Made by a program: the position numbers and the translations under genes | Origin: an uncultured Oscillospiraceae bacterium | Lineage (GTDB): Bacteria > Bacillota > Clostridia > Oscillospirales > Oscillospiraceae | Direction: 5' to 3' | NCBI GenBank assembly: GCA_934572365.1 | Contig: CAKTKX010000029.1 | Coordinates: 1 to 10,861, forward strand | DNA: 10,861 nucleotides | Notes under the pieces: generated by a model | Told to the model about the DNA's origin: nothing | The model's input: the letters and a program-made list of their open reading frames with translations, nothing else | The model's database searches: none | Shown: positions 1-5,735 of the stretch, one piece after another | Numbering within the stretch: position 1 is the first letter of the stretch | How the letters are laid out: every line of letters starts with the position of its first letter

Positions 1-69
1 GACCGTCTCGAGATGAAGAAGTATTGCAGATTCTGCAAGAAGCACACCGTTCACAACGAGACCAAGTAA
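1..69 (+). CDS. rpmG: 50S ribosomal protein L33, C-terminal end (partial)
   Basis: The first 22 visible codons followed by TAA read as the end of bacterial L33, a small protein of the large ribosomal subunit near the E site. The visible stretch DRLEMKKYCRFCKKHTVHNE is the conserved tail of the family, with the second CxxC pair (CRFC) of the zinc-binding form of L33. The beginning of the gene lies outside the window. It stands 13 bases ahead of secE, and the rpmG-secE-nusG order is the usual Gram-positive arrangement, which supports the call. The first zinc-ligand pair cannot be checked here. Confidence 0.93.
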   Translation, partial: DRLEMKKYCRFCKKHTVHNETK

Positions 70-82
70 GGAGGCCCGAATC

Positions 83-313
83 ATGGCTGAAGTCAAAAAG
101 GAAAACTGGTTCAAAAGAACCTGGGGCAAGGTCAAGAAGTACTTCCGCGAGCTGCGCAGCGAGCTGAAGAAGGTCGTTTGGCCCACCCCCCAGCAGGTGC
201 TGAAGAACACCGCCATCGTCGCCTGCTGCGTCGTGGCAGTCGGCGTGTTCATCTGGCTGTTCGACTTCGTTGCCCAGGTCGGCATTGACGCCCTGATCGG
301 ACTGTTCCACTAA
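83..313 (+). CDS. secE: Preprotein translocase subunit SecE
   Basis: SecE clamps SecY in the SecYEG channel that exports proteins across the cytoplasmic membrane. The 76-residue product has the layout of the short Gram-positive form: a basic, amphipathic N-terminal helix (about residues 8-35), the conserved ELKKVVWPTPQQV hinge before the membrane, and one hydrophobic span at about residues 44-66. The E. coli protein has three spans, so one span is normal for this group. ATG at 83 follows an AAGGAGG ribosome-binding site at 68-74 that overlaps the rpmG stop, which suggests co-translation. nusG begins 11 bases after the stop, as in most bacteria. Confidence 0.96.
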   Translation: MAEVKKENWFKRTWGKVKKYFRELRSELKKVVWPTPQQVLKNTAIVACCVVAVGVFIWLFDFVAQVGIDALIGLFH

Positions 314-324
314 GGTACGAAGTT

Positions 325-855
325 ATGGCAGAGACTGCAAAATGGTATGTTGTGCATACCTATTCCGGTTATGAAAACACTGTAAAGGCCACCATCGAGA
401 AGACCGTGGAGTCCCGCTCGCTGCAGGATCAGATTCTCGCCGTCTCCATTCCTCTGGAGACCGTTACCGAGATCACCGAGTCCGGCGCCAGCAAGACCTA
501 TGACCGCAAGGTCTACCCCGGCTACGTGCTGGTGAAGATGGTTTACAGTGACGACACTTGGCATGTCATCCGGAACGTCCGCGGAGTAACAGGCTTCGTG
601 GGTACTTCCAGCAACGACCCCACCCCTCTGACCGAAGAAGAGGTCTACGCCATGGGCGTGGAAAAGAAGGAGATTATCGTGAACTACGCAGTCGGCGATA
701 CCGTCCGGATCCTGGACGGCCCCCTGTCCTCCTTCACCGGCACGGTCGAGAGTGTGGACGTTGACAACAACGCGGTGAACGTGGTCGTGTCCATGTTCGG
801 CCGCGAGACCTCCGTCGAGTTTGAGCTTGACCAGGTGGAGGTCGTTTCCCAGTAA
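325..855 (+). CDS. nusG: Transcription elongation/termination factor NusG
   Basis: NusG binds RNA polymerase and modulates pausing and termination; in many bacteria it links polymerase to Rho or to the ribosome through its C-terminal KOW domain. The 176-residue product has the family length. The NGN domain opens with WYVVHTYSGYENTVK and contains RKVYPGYVLVKM and a VRGVTGFVG segment (about residues 1-110). The KOW domain follows from about residue 120, with VGDTVRILDGPLSSFTGTVE. The ribosome-binding site is weak: an AAGG at 312-315 overlaps the secE stop codon, so translation may be coupled to secE. A 105-base gap holding an RNA leader separates it from rplK. Confidence 0.97.
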   Translation: MAETAKWYVVHTYSGYENTVKATIEKTVESRSLQDQILAVSIPLETVTEITESGASKTYDRKVYPGYVLVKMVYSDDTWHVIRNVRGVTGFVGTSSNDPTPLTEEEVYAMGVEKKEIIVNYAVGDTVRILDGPLSSFTGTVESVDVDNNAVNVVVSMFGRETSVEFELDQVEVVSQ

Positions 856-880
856 ACGCATCGGATCGAATTTTCGGTCG

Positions 881-940
881 GAACGTGGGAGGGGCGAACG
901 CGCCCCGCAAAAAATGCGCCCAAGCGCATACTACCACATT
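881..940 (+). promoter_or_regulatory. L1-binding leader RNA in front of rplK (23S rRNA mimic)
   Basis: GTGGGAGG at 885-892 and TACCAC at 932-937 match the two strands of the L1-binding part of 23S rRNA helices 76-78. GTGG (885-888) can pair with CCAC (934-937). Inside this stem sit two perfect hairpins: GGGGCG-AACG-CGCCCC (891-906) and ATGCGC-CCAA-GCGCAT (914-929). Together they form a three-way junction like the rRNA L1 stalk. In E. coli, L1 represses the rplK-rplA mRNA by binding such a mimic before rplK; the same role is inferred here. The element ends seven bases before the rplK ribosome-binding site. Confidence 0.82.
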
Positions 941-960
941 TTATTCAGGAGGTGCTTATT

Positions 961-1386
961 ATGGCACAGAAAGTCACTGGCATTATCAAACTGCAGATCA
1001 ACGCCGCTAAGGCGACCGCATCCCCCCCTGTCGGCCCCGCTCTGGGTCAGCACGGCGTCAACATCGCCGCTTTCATCAAGGAATTCAACGCCCGCACCAA
1101 GGATATGGAGGGCTACAAGATTCCCGTCGTCATCACCGTTTACGCTGACCGCAGCTTTACCTTTATCACCAAAACTCCTCCGACCCCCATGCTGATCATG
1201 AAGGCCATCGGTCTGGAGAAGGGTTCCGGCGTTCCCAACAAGACCAAGGTTGGCACGATTACCAAGGCGCAGATCGCCGAGATCGCCAAGACCAAGATGC
1301 CTGACCTGAACTGCCCCACTCTTGAGGCTGCCGAAAGCCAGGTTGCCGGTACCTGCCGCTCCATGGGCGTTACCGTCGTCGATTGA
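961..1386 (+). CDS. rplK: 50S ribosomal protein L11
   Basis: L11 forms the GTPase-associated centre of the large subunit together with 23S rRNA and the L10-L12 stalk. It is also needed for RelA-type sensing of uncharged tRNA and is the site of thiopeptide action. The 141-residue product has the full family length. The N-terminal domain shows the proline-rich segment [16 protein letters not shown], and the C-terminal rRNA-binding domain shows a TKMPDLNC segment and the closing GTCRSMGV motif. ATG at 961 is chosen over an in-frame GTG at 952 because AGGAGGTG at 947-954 is an ideal ribosome-binding site for 961 and itself contains that GTG. It is the first gene of the rplK-rplA pair. Confidence 0.97.
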   Translation: MAQKVTGIIKLQINAAKATASPPVGPALGQHGVNIAAFIKEFNARTKDMEGYKIPVVITVYADRSFTFITKTPPTPMLIMKAIGLEKGSGVPNKTKVGTITKAQIAEIAKTKMPDLNCPTLEAAESQVAGTCRSMGVTVVD

Positions 1387-1396
1387 TATTTGCTTG

Positions 1397-1446
1397 TCCG
1401 GGCAGTCTGACCCGGAAATGTGGGAGGATTTTTCCGCATCACCACT
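1397..1446 (+). promoter_or_regulatory. Second L1-binding RNA motif, in front of rplA
   Basis: The rplK-rplA gap repeats the core of the leader found before rplK. GTGGGAGG starts at 1420, a short hairpin GGA-TTTT-TCC follows (1426-1435), and CCAC at 1442-1445 can pair with GTGG at 1420-1423. Both sites also share GCAT shortly before the ACCAC strand (1436-1445 here). A separate perfect hairpin, TCCGGG/CCCGGA (1397-1402 with 1411-1416), lies just upstream. The element ends three bases before the AAGGAGG of rplA, so bound L1 could hinder initiation at its own gene. Function is inferred from the resemblance. Confidence 0.62.
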
Positions 1447-1464
1447 ATAAGGAGGATAATTACA

Positions 1465-2157
1465 TTGTTTAGAGGTAAAAAGTATCAGCAGAGCGCCAAA
1501 CTGATCGACCGCTCTGTTCAGTATGATCCCACCGAAGCCCTGGATCTGGTCGTGAAGGGTGCTTCCGCCAAGTTCGACGAGACCGTTGAGCTGCACATCA
1601 AGCTGGGCGTTGACTCCCGTCACGCCGACCAGCAGGTCCGCGGCGCCGTGGTTCTGCCCAACGGCACCGGTAAGACCCGCCGTGTTCTGGTCTTCGCCAA
1701 GGACGCCAAGGCTGAGGAAGCCAAGGAAGCCGGCGCCGACTATGTCGGCGGCATGGATCTGGTGGAGAAGATCACCAAGGAGAACTGGTTCGAGTTCGAC
1801 GTGGTCGTCGCTTCCCCCGACATGATGGGCATTGTCGGCCGTCTCGGTAAGGTTCTGGGTCCCAAGGGCTTGATGCCCTCCCCCAAGGCCGGCACCGTGA
1901 CCCCCAACGTGGCCGCTGCCGTCAAGGAGATCAAAGCCGGTAAGGTCGAGTACCGTCTGGACAAGACCAACATCATCCACTGCCCCATCGGCAAGGTGTC
2001 CTTCGGCACCGAGAAGCTGTCCGAGAACATGGACACGCTGCTGAAGGCCGTCGTGAAGGCGAAGCCCGCCGCCGCGAAGGGTCAGTATATCCGCTCCTGC
2101 ACCGTGGTTTCCACCATGGGCCCCGGCGTGAAGGTTTCCACTTCCAAGTATCTGTAA
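1465..2157 (+). CDS. rplA: 50S ribosomal protein L1 (TTG start)
   Basis: L1 builds the mobile stalk beside the E site of the ribosome and, in E. coli, represses its own mRNA. The 230-residue product matches the family length. It begins [16 protein letters not shown] and shows the usual two-domain fold: domain I with [20 protein letters not shown], the inserted domain II with [14 protein letters not shown] and [19 protein letters not shown], and a return to domain I ending [15 protein letters not shown]. The start is a TTG at 1465, nine bases after AAGGAGG (1449-1455). An in-frame GTG at 1420 has no ribosome-binding site, would add residues foreign to L1 and falls in the L1-site RNA. A strong terminator follows 12 bases after the stop. 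Confidence 0.96.
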   Translation: MFRGKKYQQSAKLIDRSVQYDPTEALDLVVKGASAKFDETVELHIKLGVDSRHADQQVRGAVVLPNGTGKTRRVLVFAKDAKAEEAKEAGADYVGGMDLVEKITKENWFEFDVVVASPDMMGIVGRLGKVLGPKGLMPSPKAGTVTPNVAAAVKEIKAGKVEYRLDKTNIIHCPIGKVSFGTEKLSENMDTLLKAVVKAKPAAAKGQYIRSCTVVSTMGPGVKVSTSKYL

Positions 2158-2169
2158 GCTGATATGGTT

Positions 2170-2201
2170 AACCCCCGGATGCAAAAGCATCCGGGGGTTT
2201 T
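2170..2201 (+). terminator. Rho-independent terminator after rplA
   Basis: AACCCCCGGATGC (2170-2182) pairs perfectly with GCATCCGGGGGTT (2187-2199) around an AAAA loop and is followed by a T-rich tail. It closes the rplK-rplA unit, so rplJ-rplL need and have a separate promoter. Confidence 0.93.
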
Positions 2202-2209
2202 ATGTTTAT

Positions 2210-2530
2210 TCAGCTGAGGTTGCCGTTTTTGTCGCATTTCAGGCTAAGGCTTACTGGCACTTTTATGGTACTTCCATCATAACGCCGCCCCATTGTTACC
2301 GACGCCGTCGCAGTATTTCCGCTTTTACTTGCAGATTTGCTTATCACGTACCAGTCAGAATCAAATATTGTCACGTCCACACTTGAGGACGAGCAAGTTG
2401 CGCTGGAACCATTATAGCTAAACGACCCTGTCAGTACCGCATTCCATTTAGAAATACCATCACTATTATAGTAGGCAATGGAGAACGGATAAAACATTCT
2501 TTTGGAAAGATGTGTTCCGTCCGGAAACAT
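2210..2530 (-). pseudogene. Remnant of a small secreted protein (N-terminus missing)
   Basis: The minus strand encodes up to 106 residues with the pattern of the C-terminal part of small secreted clostridial proteins: VLTGSFSYNGSSATCSSSSV, then a YVISKSASKSGNTATASVTM segment, ending CDKNGNLS. The two cysteines and alternating beta-strand character fit an exported domain. No signal peptide is present, an in-frame TAA lies directly upstream (2534-2536), and neither ATG 2530 nor the ATG at residue 12 has a ribosome-binding site. The place where the N-terminus should be is occupied by the promoter of the next plus-strand gene. This suggests a decayed fragment rather than a working gene. The stretch is clearly more AT-rich than the ribosomal genes. 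The family resemblance is from memory. Confidence 0.5.
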
Positions 2531-2574
2531 GCTTTATTACAAAATTCCGTATTTTCTCCTTCAGCCTGGATCAT

Positions 2575-2603
2575 TTGACAAAATACACATTTTGTGTTAT
2601 TAT
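2575..2603 (+). promoter_or_regulatory. Vegetative (sigma-A type) promoter of the accessory operon
   Basis: TTGACA (2575-2580), a 17-base spacer and TATTAT (2598-2603), with a TG one base upstream of the -10 (extended -10), give a near-consensus promoter. Transcription would start near 2610, about 40 bases before the first gene. The spacer carries a short inverted repeat ACACA-TTT-TGTGT (2585-2597) that could be an operator. Confidence 0.82.
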
Positions 2604-2649
2604 GATTTTGCGTCAATAAAAATATACGCTCTTGGAAGGAGGCGCTGTT

Positions 2650-2724
2650 ATGAAATCACGAAGAATCCTGTCCATAGCCGGCCTGATTCTGGCCGCGGTT
2701 TTGCTGCTGGGCATTGGCTTTGCC
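2650..2724 (+). repeat. Direct repeat copy 1: membrane-anchor coding DNA
   Basis: These 75 bases (first 25 codons of paralog 1) match 3604-3678 at 71 of 75 positions, with 38 uninterrupted identical bases (2680-2717). Similarity falls sharply right after the anchor, although both genes are related throughout. Confidence 0.9.
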
Positions 2725-3582
2725 GTTGGCAAAAGCAAAGCATCAACGCAAGACTCCCCTCCCGCTGCGGCGGAGACGGAAGCAGCGCGGCCGCAGATTT
2801 TCGTTGAAAAATCCGACAGCGACACCGAATATCACGAGTTTGCCGCCGACGAGCTGGGCATTGCCTTTGATGGCAAGGTCTCATACAGCGGTCTTTCTCA
2901 GATCAATATCCAAATCGGCGGCACCGTCATGCCTCTGGAGGATGCCCTGAAAAACGGCGAGATCACCGTGGAAGCCCTCATTGCGGACATCCGCCTGGAC
3001 GCGGAAGACAAGGTGTGCCGGGAACGAACCGCCAGTAAAAATGGGCTGTCCCGTTTTATCTACCAGTACCGGGATTTTGACGCGGAAATCACCTACGATG
3101 TCTACGAAACGCCCGCTAAGGGCAACTACATCATCCGGCAGGTCTGCTTCTATCCCCCGGGACACGCCCTCAACGTATCTCACGCCTATTCCGATGACGA
3201 TCACCCCGGCGAATGGATTGACCGGGAAGACTGGGGCATTTCTCTGAAACCCGTCTCCGTCACGCCCGGTGGTATGGTGCTGGAATGCCTCCAATCCGGC
3301 GGCCAGCAGATCGGAACCCTCCACGCGGACTATTTCATGCTTTTCAAGGCCAACGAACCCGCCGCTGGGGACACGGTGACCGTCGATTGCAGCACCCCCT
3401 TGACAATGGGTGGAACGTGCGAGATCACGCTGGACTGGTCGGACACATATGGTGAGCTGCCCAGCGGTGATTATGCGGTATTCCTGCTTGTCCGTGATGA
3501 ATTCGACGAGTCGCAGGTGCATCCTCTGATGCGGGACTTCAAAAGCACGCAATACTATGTCGTGGAATTTGCGGTTCCATGA
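2650..3582 (+). CDS. Membrane-anchored extracellular protein, paralog 1 of 2 (unknown function)
   Basis: The function of this 310-residue protein is not known. The N-terminus MKSRRILSIAGLILAAVLLL has a basic tip and a hydrophobic span (about residues 7-27) with no clear cleavage site or lipobox cysteine, so it is probably an anchored protein facing outside. Residues about 50-190 form a domain shared with the next gene, including PLEDALKNGEIT and a YDVYETPAKGNY strand. From EDWGISLKPVSVTPGGMVLE onward the C-terminus resembles bacterial Ig-like domains seen in clostridial surface proteins, with QSGGQQIG, LDWSDTYGELPSGDYAV and DESQVHPLMRDF. ATG 2650 follows AAGGAGG (2636-2642). It is first in a two-gene operon, with the paralog 21 bases downstream. 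Confidence 0.85.
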   Translation: MKSRRILSIAGLILAAVLLLGIGFAVGKSKASTQDSPPAAAETEAARPQIFVEKSDSDTEYHEFAADELGIAFDGKVSYSGLSQINIQIGGTVMPLEDALKNGEITVEALIADIRLDAEDKVCRERTASKNGLSRFIYQYRDFDAEITYDVYETPAKGNYIIRQVCFYPPGHALNVSHAYSDDDHPGEWIDREDWGISLKPVSVTPGGMVLECLQSGGQQIGTLHADYFMLFKANEPAAGDTVTVDCSTPLTMGGTCEITLDWSDTYGELPSGDYAVFLLVRDEFDESQVHPLMRDFKSTQYYVVEFAVP

Positions 3583-3603
3583 CGATTCTCAGGAGGAATC
3601 CCC

Positions 3604-3678
3604 ATGAAATCACGAAGAATTCTGTCCATAATCGGCCTGATTCTGGCCGCGGTTTTGCTGCTGGGCATTGGTTTTGCC
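3604..3678 (+). repeat. Direct repeat copy 2: membrane-anchor coding DNA
   Basis: This is the second copy of the 75-base anchor-coding repeat at 2650-2724. The four differences fall in codons 6, 10 (two) and 23; only codon 10 (Ala to Ile) changes the protein. Confidence 0.9.
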
Positions 3679-4548
3679 ATCGGCCGCAATGAAATTCAGG
3701 CCAGTGTGCCGGATGCAACGGACGCGGCAAAGGATATCGTACATACCGGGGATGACGTCCCCGCTCTGAATCTTACCGTTACAAGGGTCGGCAACACGGA
3801 CTCTCAGATCTTCTCCCCGGAGGAAATCGGGAACAACTTCAATCAGGGTATGAGCTACTGCGGGGTCACCGACGTTTCCATTTCCCTGAACAGCGGCGAC
3901 GAGCGGCTGGAAGACGCCCTCAAAAACGGCGACATCACCGAGGAGGAAATCTTCTTCCGCGCCCGTCAGGACGCCCGGGGTGGCCGCTGCCAGGAGACCT
4001 TTGAGACACAGCACGGCGTGACCTTCTACAACTATCATTACCCCGACTATGACCTGTGGCTGGTATACGACGTGTTCCATTCGCCCAACGGCAAGGCCTA
4101 TCCGGTCAGTCAGCTGATCGTGTTTCGCACCACCCCGGATTATCACCTGCACCCTTCCTGCGCCTTTACCGACCCGGAAAGCGGCGCTTTTGTAAACCGA
4201 GAGGATTGGGGGCTTACCTTTGAACTGTCCGACATTACCAGTCACAGCGCCACCGTGACCTGCACGCAATCCGGCGGGCAGCAGATCGGGCAATTGGAAG
4301 TCCGCTGCTACACACTCCATCCGGATACGAAGGGCATCATCAATCCTCCCAAATTTGAAACGGAAATCGCCATGGACGGCACCTGCCAGTTTTCCGTCGA
4401 CTGGAGCGACACCTACGGCGATCTGCCAAGCGGCACCTACCGTCTTTATCTGTGGGTATATGATATTTACGACGAATCCCAGCTCCATCCTCTTATGGAC
4501 GATTTCCAGGACTGGCAGGTGCTTGACGTGGAGTTAATCATTCCATAA
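3604..4548 (+). CDS. Membrane-anchored extracellular protein, paralog 2 of 2 (unknown function)
   Basis: This 314-residue protein is a tandem paralog of the gene before it; its function is unknown. The anchor MKSRRILSIIGLILAAVLLL is nearly identical to that of paralog 1, while the following linker (about residues 28-60) is unrelated. Shared marks are LEDALKNGDIT, a YNYHYPDYDLWLVYDVF strand region, EDWGLTFELSDITSHSATVT, QSGGQQIGQL, VDWSDTYGDLPSGTYRLYLW and DESQLHPLMDDF. The last four fall in the Ig-like C-terminal region. ATG 3604 has AGGAGG at 3591-3596. There is no promoter in the 21-base gap, so it is co-transcribed with paralog 1, and a terminator follows 10 bases after its stop. Divergence of the ectodomains suggests different ligands, which is an inference. 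Confidence 0.85.
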   Translation: MKSRRILSIIGLILAAVLLLGIGFAIGRNEIQASVPDATDAAKDIVHTGDDVPALNLTVTRVGNTDSQIFSPEEIGNNFNQGMSYCGVTDVSISLNSGDERLEDALKNGDITEEEIFFRARQDARGGRCQETFETQHGVTFYNYHYPDYDLWLVYDVFHSPNGKAYPVSQLIVFRTTPDYHLHPSCAFTDPESGAFVNREDWGLTFELSDITSHSATVTCTQSGGQQIGQLEVRCYTLHPDTKGIINPPKFETEIAMDGTCQFSVDWSDTYGDLPSGTYRLYLWVYDIYDESQLHPLMDDFQDWQVLDVELIIP

Positions 4549-4558
4549 TCCAAAACCC

Positions 4559-4589
4559 AAGCGGGAGGACGCGTGTCCTCCCGCTTTTT
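4559..4589 (+). terminator. Rho-independent terminator after the paralog pair
   Basis: AAGCGGGAGGAC (4559-4570) and GTCCTCCCGCTT (4575-4586) form a perfect 12-base-pair stem with a GCGT loop and a run of five T. It closes the accessory operon just before the rplJ promoter. Confidence 0.93.
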
Positions 4590-4612
4590 CTCAAAAATAC
4601 ATCAAATTTTCC

Positions 4613-4641
4613 TTGACATTTGCCCTTCCCCATGCTAGAAT
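4613..4641 (+). promoter_or_regulatory. Vegetative promoter of rplJ-rplL
   Basis: TTGACA (4613-4618), 17 bases, then TAGAAT (4636-4641), preceded by TGC (extended -10). The predicted transcript starts near 4648, giving a leader of roughly 120 bases before rplJ. The TGCTAGAAT core is identical to the promoter at 6984-7012. Confidence 0.9.
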
Positions 4642-4649
4642 ATAGCAGT

Positions 4650-4754
4650 TGCCAGAGACAGCAGGTGGAGTTATCCGTAAGTCCTGCCGAGGTGCGCTGA
4701 ATACAAAATTTCTGCGTGTCTTTCTGTCTTGTGGCAGAAGGACTTTTTTATTTT
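4650..4754 (+). promoter_or_regulatory. L10-type ribosomal protein leader with transcription attenuator
   Basis: The rplJ leader has GCAGGTG (4661-4667) and CCTGCCGAGGTG (4683-4694), the hallmark strands of the known L10 leader; GCAGG can pair with CCTGC. Downstream, GTCTTTCTG (4718-4726) pairs with CAGAAGGAC (4735-4743) ahead of six T, a complete intrinsic terminator inside the leader. AAGTCCTGCC (4679-4688) can instead pair with the terminator's 3' arm (GGC 4733-4735 and AGGACTT 4739-4745), which would prevent termination. Binding of the L10-L12 complex to the first stem would free the terminator: feedback attenuation as known for Firmicute rplJ-rplL. Confidence 0.88.
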
Positions 4755-4768
4755 CGGAGGTGAAAATT

Positions 4769-5293
4769 ATGCCCAACGCAAAGGTTCTTGAGAGCAAGAA
4801 GGCCGTTGTCGATGCTCTGACCAGCAAGGTGAAGGAAGCCTCTTCCGTCGTCTTCGTTGATTACAAGGGTATCACGGTCGCTCAGGATACCGAGCTGCGT
4901 AAGCAGTTCCGTGAAGCAGGCGTGGATTACGCCGTCGTTAAGAACACCCTGACCAATTTCGCCGCTAAAAATGCCGGCTATGATTTCTCTGAGGTTCTGA
5001 ACGGCACCACCGCTATGGCTTCCACCACCGGCGACCCCATCGCCCCTGCTCGCATCGTCTGCGAGTTTGCCAAGAAGAACAAGCTGAAGACCCTGGCCAT
5101 CAAGGGCGGCGTTGTGGAAGGCTCCGTGCTTTCCGCCGACCAGCTGAACGGCTTCGGCGAGCTGCCCAGCAAGAGCGCTCTGGTCGCTTCTGTCCTGGGT
5201 ACCTTCCTGGCGCCTATCTCCAGTCTGGCCTTCGTTCTGGATCAGATCCGGATGCAGAAGGACGGCTCCGCTCCTGCAGAAGCAGAAGCCTGA
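4769..5293 (+). CDS. rplJ: 50S ribosomal protein L10
   Basis: L10 anchors the L12 dimers to the GTPase centre of the ribosome and, as the L10-L12 complex, represses its own mRNA. The product has 174 residues, the usual length. It begins MPNAKVLESKKAVVDALTSK and carries the conserved globular-domain segments VVFVDYKGITVAQDTELRKQ and YAVVKNTLTNFAAKNAG. Near the C-terminus the helix that recruits L12 is recognisable (SSLAFVLDQIRMQKD). ATG 4769 has GGAGGTG at 4756-4762. The reading frame stays open upstream to 4649, but those residues fall in the attenuator leader and are not part of the protein. rplL follows 53 bases later. Confidence 0.96.
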   Translation: MPNAKVLESKKAVVDALTSKVKEASSVVFVDYKGITVAQDTELRKQFREAGVDYAVVKNTLTNFAAKNAGYDFSEVLNGTTAMASTTGDPIAPARIVCEFAKKNKLKTLAIKGGVVEGSVLSADQLNGFGELPSKSALVASVLGTFLAPISSLAFVLDQIRMQKDGSAPAEAEA

Positions 5294-5346
5294 TCGCGTA
5301 ACCCCACAAACATCTCACTACACATCATTTTAGGAGGAAATTTATC

Positions 5347-5721
5347 ATGGCTAGTGAAAAAGTCACTGCTCTGGTTGAGCAGGTTAAGGAACTGACCGTT
5401 CTGGAGCTGTCCGAACTGGTTCACACTCTGGAAGAGGTTTTCGGCGTTTCCGCCGCTGCCGCCGCTGTTGCCGCTCCCGCTGCTTCCGCTGCTGCTGAGG
5501 TCGAGGAGAAGACCGAGTTCGACGTCATCCTGAAGTCCGCCGGCGCTTCCAAGCTGGGCGTTATCAAGGTCGTCCGTGCCGCTACCGGCCTGGGCCTGAA
5601 GGACGCCAAGGATCTGGTGGACAACTGCCCCAAGACCCTGAAGGAAGCCATCTCCAAGGAAGACGCTGAGAAGCTGGTCGCCGAGCTGAAGGAAGCTGGC
5701 GCCGAGGCCGAGATCAAGTAA
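5347..5721 (+). CDS. rplL: 50S ribosomal protein L7/L12
   Basis: L12 is the multi-copy flexible stalk protein that recruits and activates translational GTPases (EF-Tu, EF-G, IF2, RF3). The 124-residue product has the standard three parts: an N-terminal dimerisation helix pair (about 1-34, [20 protein letters not shown]), an alanine-rich hinge (about 35-53), and the C-terminal factor-binding domain with [40 protein letters not shown] and a helix ending EIK. The ATG at 5347 follows AGGAGG (5332-5337). It is co-transcribed with rplJ. In most bacteria rpoB follows; here a hairpin array and terminator follow instead. Confidence 0.97.
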   Translation: MASEKVTALVEQVKELTVLELSELVHTLEEVFGVSAAAAAVAAPAASAAAEVEEKTEFDVILKSAGASKLGVIKVVRAATGLGLKDAKDLVDNCPKTLKEAISKEDAEKLVAELKEAGAEAEIK

Positions 5722-5735
5722 TTTATACGAGTTTT

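Noticed and set aside
856..960. Promoter between nusG and rplK
   Set aside because: No pair of -35 and -10 boxes with suitable spacing was found; the stretch is explained by the L1 leader RNA and a ribosome-binding site.
931..2190. Long open frame (419 codons) on the minus strand opposite rplK and rplA
   Set aside because: It is the antisense shadow of two certain ribosomal genes, has low-complexity Gly/Leu/His-rich content, no ribosome-binding site and no family resemblance.
2431..2616. Minus-strand frame overlapping the secreted-protein remnant, considered as its frameshifted N-terminus
   Set aside because: The 61 residues show no signal peptide or related pattern, so a simple frameshift does not restore an intact gene.
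2881..4488. Open frames of 223 and 292 codons on the minus strand opposite the surface-protein pair
   Set aside because: The plus-strand frames have signal anchors, ribosome-binding sites and paralogy to each other; the minus frames are by-products of their codon usage.
4649..4768. Upstream extension of the rplJ frame as a possible leader peptide or longer L10
   Set aside because: It lies in the structured attenuator leader, has no ribosome-binding site, and L10 homologs begin at the ATG 4769 residue.
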